Positions 31,851-34,598 of a stretch of 34,598 bases of DNA are shown one piece after another. This stretch comes from JBJXHB01 sp046160725 (GTDB lineage: Bacteria; Pseudomonadota; Gammaproteobacteria; Burkholderiales; Burkholderiaceae_C). The stretch's first letter is position 1. The number at the start of each line of letters is the position of its first letter. A program made the translations under genes and the position numbers. Where the stretch lies: NCBI GenBank assembly GCA_046160725.1, contig JBJXHB010000422.1:1-34598 (forward strand), read 5' to 3'. The notes below the pieces were generated by a model. It ran no database searches and was not told the DNA's origin. It saw only the letters and a program-made list of their open reading frames with translations.

Positions 31851-31995
31851 CAGGCGTGGGCAACGGAGCAGCGGCGCGTGCTCGCCGCAGGGCAGGGAGG
31901 TCAGCCTCCCATGCTAGGGCCTGTGCGGCCCGTCCTGTCGAGCGAACAGGACCCGATCCGCGGACTGGCCGGCCGCGGGCCGGCTCCTGGGGCGG
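31851..31995. other. Intergenic region with two small hairpins downstream of the second TRAP operon
   Basis: GTCCTGT (31932-31938) pairs with ACAGGAC (31946-31952), and GCCGGCC (31968-31974) pairs with GGCCGGC (31978-31984). Both are 7-bp stems. Neither is followed by a T-run on the minus strand, so termination here would be Rho-dependent or weak. The cyclase-domain gene promoter must also lie here. Confidence 0.35.
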
Positions 31996-33264
31996 TCAGA
32001 ACTTGCCGTCGACCAGGTACATCGCGATCCAGGGCTGCCAGATCACGACGGCCAGGCAGCCGATCATCAGGATGATGAACGGCACCGCCGCCTTGACCAG
32101 CAGGCCGAAGTTCTGCTTGAACGCACTCATCGCGACGATCAGGTTGAGCCCCACCGGCGGCGTGAGGAAGCCGATCTCCAGGTTCAGGATCATGATGATG
32201 CCGAACACCACCTTGTTGAAACCGTAGGCCTCGGCCACCGGCGCCAGCAGCGGCGCCAGGATCAGGATGGCCTCGCCGGTGGTCATCAGGCAGCCCACCC
32301 CCAACAGCAGGATGTTGACCAGCAGCATGAACATCCAGGGGCTGTCGATGAAGCCCTTCATGAAGTCCACCATCATCGGCGGCACGCGGTGCTCGATCAG
32401 CACGATGTTCAGGCTCAACGCCACGGCCAGCACCGGGAACAGCGAGCCGCCGAGCTTGCTCTGCTCCAGCACCACGCTCCAGAAGTCGCGGAACTTCATC
32501 TCGTCGTGCACGAACATCTCGATGACCATCGCGTACACCAGCGCGACGGCCGCCGCCTCGGTGGCCGTGAAGTAGCCGCTGTAAATGCCGCCGAGCAGGA
32601 TCACCGGCATCATCAAGGCCCAGATGCCCTCGCGGAAGGCGACCGTCAGCTCACGGAGGTCGAAAGGCTGGGTCGGGATGTTGCGGCACACCACCATCGC
32701 GTAGATCGACATGACGATCAGGATGAAGATGCCCGGGCCGACGCCGGCCAGGAACAGGTCGGTGATGGACGCCTCGGTTACCAGGCCGTAGATGATCATC
32801 GGGATCGACGGCGGTATCACGATGCCCAGCGTGCCCGCGCTCATGATGGTGCCGAGGGCGAACTTGTTGTCGTAGTTGGCCGCGCGCAGCGCCGGGTACA
32901 TCACCGTGCCGATGGCCAGCATGGTGACGATGGACGAGCCGGAAATCGCGGCGAACACGCCGCAGCTCAGGATGGTCGCCACGGCCAGGCCGCCGGGCAG
33001 CTGCCGGGTCAGGGCCGCGACGATGCGGATCAGGCGCTTGGCGGTCGAACCCTGCGTCATCACGTTGCCGCACAGAATGAACAGTGGGATGGACAGGATC
33101 AGCTCCTTGTCCAGCGCCACCCACATGTCCTCCAGGATGTAGTCCAGCTGGCCCTTGCCCCAGGCAATCTGGACAAAGGCGGCCACCGCCAGCAGCGTGA
33201 CCACCAGCGGCTGGCGCAGCAGCAGCAGCAGCAGAACCAGCGCGATGAGGGCGATGATGGTCAC
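31996..33264 (-). CDS. dctM: TRAP transporter large permease DctM (canonical)
   Basis: The 422-residue inner-membrane protein is a standard-length DctM with about 12 hydrophobic helices. Conserved segments are ILSIPLFILCGNVMTQG, GTLGIVIPPSIPMIIYG, GGIYSGYFTATEAAAVALVYA and NLEIGFLTPPVGLNLIVA. It forms the transport channel with the DctQ encoded 31 bases upstream. The start codon is GTG at 33264; no in-frame ATG lies nearby. It is a useful in-window standard against which the enlarged DctM at 10987-13230 stands out. Substrate unknown. Confidence 0.93.
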   Translation of the reverse strand: MTIIALIALVLLLLLLRQPLVVTLLAVAAFVQIAWGKGQLDYILEDMWVALDKELILSIPLFILCGNVMTQGSTAKRLIRIVAALTRQLPGGLAVATILSCGVFAAISGSSIVTMLAIGTVMYPALRAANYDNKFALGTIMSAGTLGIVIPPSIPMIIYGLVTEASITDLFLAGVGPGIFILIVMSIYAMVVCRNIPTQPFDLRELTVAFREGIWALMMPVILLGGIYSGYFTATEAAAVALVYAMVIEMFVHDEMKFRDFWSVVLEQSKLGGSLFPVLAVALSLNIVLIEHRVPPMMVDFMKGFIDSPWMFMLLVNILLLGVGCLMTTGEAILILAPLLAPVAEAYGFNKVVFGIIMILNLEIGFLTPPVGLNLIVAMSAFKQNFGLLVKAAVPFIILMIGCLAVVIWQPWIAMYLVDGKF

Positions 33265-33295
33265 GGATGCTCAGCAGACGGCCGCAGAAGGCGCG

Positions 33296-33856
33296 TCACT
33301 CCTGGAATTCGGGCAGCGCCGGCCGCTCGGTCGGCCATGCCGCATAGAAGAAGTAGCGCAGCCCGGCGGACAGGAACCCCAGCGGTATCGCCAGCTGCAC
33401 CGGCCAGATCGGCGCATCGAAGGCCTGCATGCGCAGCCCGGCCTGCATCGAGCTGCTGGCATAGACCCAGCCATACCAGGCCACACCCAGCATGAACAGG
33501 CCGGTGAACACGTCCGCGATGCGATCCATGGTCGGACCGAATGCGGCCGGCACCCACTTGAAGCCGATGCGCGGCAGCAGGTGGCTGCTGGTCGCCGTGG
33601 CAATGCCCACGCCGGCGAAGCTGCCGATGACCAGCGCATAGATGCTGAGCTTCTGGGCGGCATAGACACCGGAGGGGCCCTTCACTTGCAGCGCCCGGAA
33701 GATCGGGCCGAGCAGTTCGCGGCCCAGCACGTCCAGGATCAGGATGCCCGCAATGAAGCCGAAGGCCAGCACCGCCAGCCAGCACTCGGCGCGGTGCCAC
33801 TGGCGCAGCAGCGCGGCCACGCCGCTGGGAGATCCGGGTGCGTTGCCGCTGGTCAT
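33296..33856 (-). CDS. dctQ: TRAP transporter small permease DctQ
   Basis: The 186-residue membrane protein has four hydrophobic helices (about 24-46, 66-86, 110-132, 150-170). The family pattern LDVLGRELLGPIFRALQ follows helix 1. It joins DctM to form the TRAP membrane complex. Start ATG 33856, 28 bases after the binding-protein stop. The amphipathic segment between helices 2 and 3 (LPRIGFKWVPAAFGPTMDRIADV) is typical. Confidence 0.9.
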   Translation of the reverse strand: MTSGNAPGSPSGVAALLRQWHRAECWLAVLAFGFIAGILILDVLGRELLGPIFRALQVKGPSGVYAAQKLSIYALVIGSFAGVGIATATSSHLLPRIGFKWVPAAFGPTMDRIADVFTGLFMLGVAWYGWVYASSSMQAGLRMQAFDAPIWPVQLAIPLGFLSAGLRYFFYAAWPTERPALPEFQE

Positions 33857-33884
33857 GTAGGTTCAGGGCGCGCCGTGGCCGGCG

Positions 33885-34598
33885 TCACTTCGGGCAGGCC
33901 TTGCGGCCGGCGGCGATCGCCGCGGCCATGGCCTTGGCGCTGCCGCCGATCTCGTCAACCAGCTTGGCGTGGTACGGCTCCAGCGCCTTCAGCCAGGCAT
34001 CGCGCTGCTCGGCGGTGATGTCGACGACCTGGCCACCGGCCTTCTCGTGCATGCCGTACAGCACCTTCTCGAAGTTGTAGATCTCGGTGCGGAACTGGGA
34101 GGAGGGAATCTTGTCGTTCGCGCGGAGCAGGGCATCCTGCAGCGGCTTGGGCAGCTTCTCGAACGTGCTCTTGTTGATCAGGGTCAGCGCCGGCGAGAAC
34201 ACCAGCCCCAGGCGCGTGACCACCGGGGCCACCTTGGTCAGGCCCGACGGCAGGGCATAGGTGATGGGCGTGCCCACCACCTCCGCCATGCCGGTCTGGA
34301 AGGCCGGGATCCACTCCGGCAGGCCCAGCGGCGTCGCGGCGGAGCCCAGCGTGCTGAAGAAGAGCATGGAGCTCTTGTTGGCATAGGCCGCGGCCTTGAT
34401 GCCGTTGAAGTCCTTGGGGTTCGGCAGCGGCTTCTTGCCGAAGTACTCGACACTGCCGACCTCGGTCCAGCCCAGGAACTTGATGCCCTTCTTGTCGAAC
34501 AGCTCGGTCACCATGCCTTTCACATGGTTGTCCAGCACGCAGTCGCGCTCGACCAGGCTGGCGAACGCACCCGGCGCATTCAGCAGCACCACCTCCGG
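33885..34598 (-). CDS. dctP: TRAP transporter substrate-binding protein DctP (N-terminus cut off by window end)
   Basis: The C-terminal ~237 residues of a DctP-family periplasmic binding protein; the frame stays open to base 34598, so the signal peptide and N-lobe are outside the window. Visible family features are LFDKKGIKFLGWTEVGSVEYFGKKPLPNPKDFNGIKAAA, where the usual LPDFKGLKIR pattern is replaced by NPKDFNGIKAAA without the conserved arginine. WIPAFQTGMAEVVGTPITYAL follows. It ends in GRKACPK. It starts the second TRAP operon. The loss of the carboxylate-binding arginine suggests a substrate or binding mode different from standard dicarboxylate DctPs. Confidence 0.88.
   Translation of the reverse strand, partial: PEVVLLNAPGAFASLVERDCVLDNHVKGMVTELFDKKGIKFLGWTEVGSVEYFGKKPLPNPKDFNGIKAAAYANKSSMLFFSTLGSAATPLGLPEWIPAFQTGMAEVVGTPITYALPSGLTKVAPVVTRLGLVFSPALTLINKSTFEKLPKPLQDALLRANDKIPSSQFRTEIYNFEKVLYGMHEKAGGQVVDITAEQRDAWLKALEPYHAKLVDEIGGSAKAMAAAIAAGRKACPK

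Noticed and set aside
29022..32075. 1017-residue plus-strand open frame
   Set aside because: Antisense to the cyclase-ATPase gene, which has clear Walker and cyclase motifs; the plus frame has none.

Overview
The window is very GC-rich chromosomal DNA from a betaproteobacterium, most likely a Burkholderiales member of the Rubrivivax/Leptothrix/Ideonella type. This is inferred from codon bias, two TRAP transporters, a PEP-CTERM surface protein, a b561-YceI operon and CoA-dependent catabolic genes. No tRNA, rRNA, insertion sequence, integrase or CRISPR array is visible. Coding density is high and no gene-free stretch exceeds about 230 bases.

Layout. 1-316 is the 3' end of a plus-strand gene with a beta-barrel-like C-terminus. 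306-2645 (minus) holds a FAS1-like/MaoC-type enoyl-CoA hydratase and a fumarase/adenylosuccinate-lyase superfamily enzyme. 2713-5921 (minus) holds a VWA protein and a MoxR AAA+ ATPase (ViaA-RavA pair) behind a small ORF. 5995-9396 (minus) is a giant BTAD/AAA/TPR regulator, preceded by a Gly/Met-rich secreted protein (9497-10834). 10987-15057 (minus) is a TRAP operon dctP-(terminator)-dctQ-dctM. Its control region has a perfect GntR/FadR-type operator (15138-15160) and a C10 tract directly 5' of the dctP ribosome binding site. Its dctM carries about 325 extra residues compared with the ordinary DctM at the right end, including an 11-unit EPPG-like repeat. 15203-17033 (minus) is cytochrome b561 followed by two YceI proteins. 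17117-18930 (minus) is a Nudix hydrolase overlapping an alpha/beta hydrolase. 18957-20374 (plus) is a GNAT acetyltransferase overlapping a TPR lipoprotein-like or periplasmic protein. 20417-21544 (minus) is a degenerate HD-GYP protein.

21702-27965 is a CoA-activation/oxidation island: acyl-CoA synthetase (plus), cytochrome P450 (minus, tail-overlapping the synthetase), a second acyl-CoA ligase and a two-subunit GctAB/IpdAB-like CoA transferase (plus). 28193-28864 is a PEP-CTERM protein with its own likely promoter and a clear terminator. 29046-31850 (minus) is a class III cyclase-domain/ATPase/TPR regulator. 31996-34598 (minus) is a second TRAP operon, with its binding protein cut by the window end.

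Working picture: the two TRAP systems import organic acids (substrates unknown). The P450, two CoA ligases, CoA transferase, hydratase and lyase could convert carboxylic acids through CoA thioesters. Two large STAND-type ATPases may sense unknown signals. The most unusual items are the repeat-bearing DctM, the poly-C leaders next to Shine-Dalgarno sites of two neighbouring genes, and the P450 without the usual I-helix threonine.
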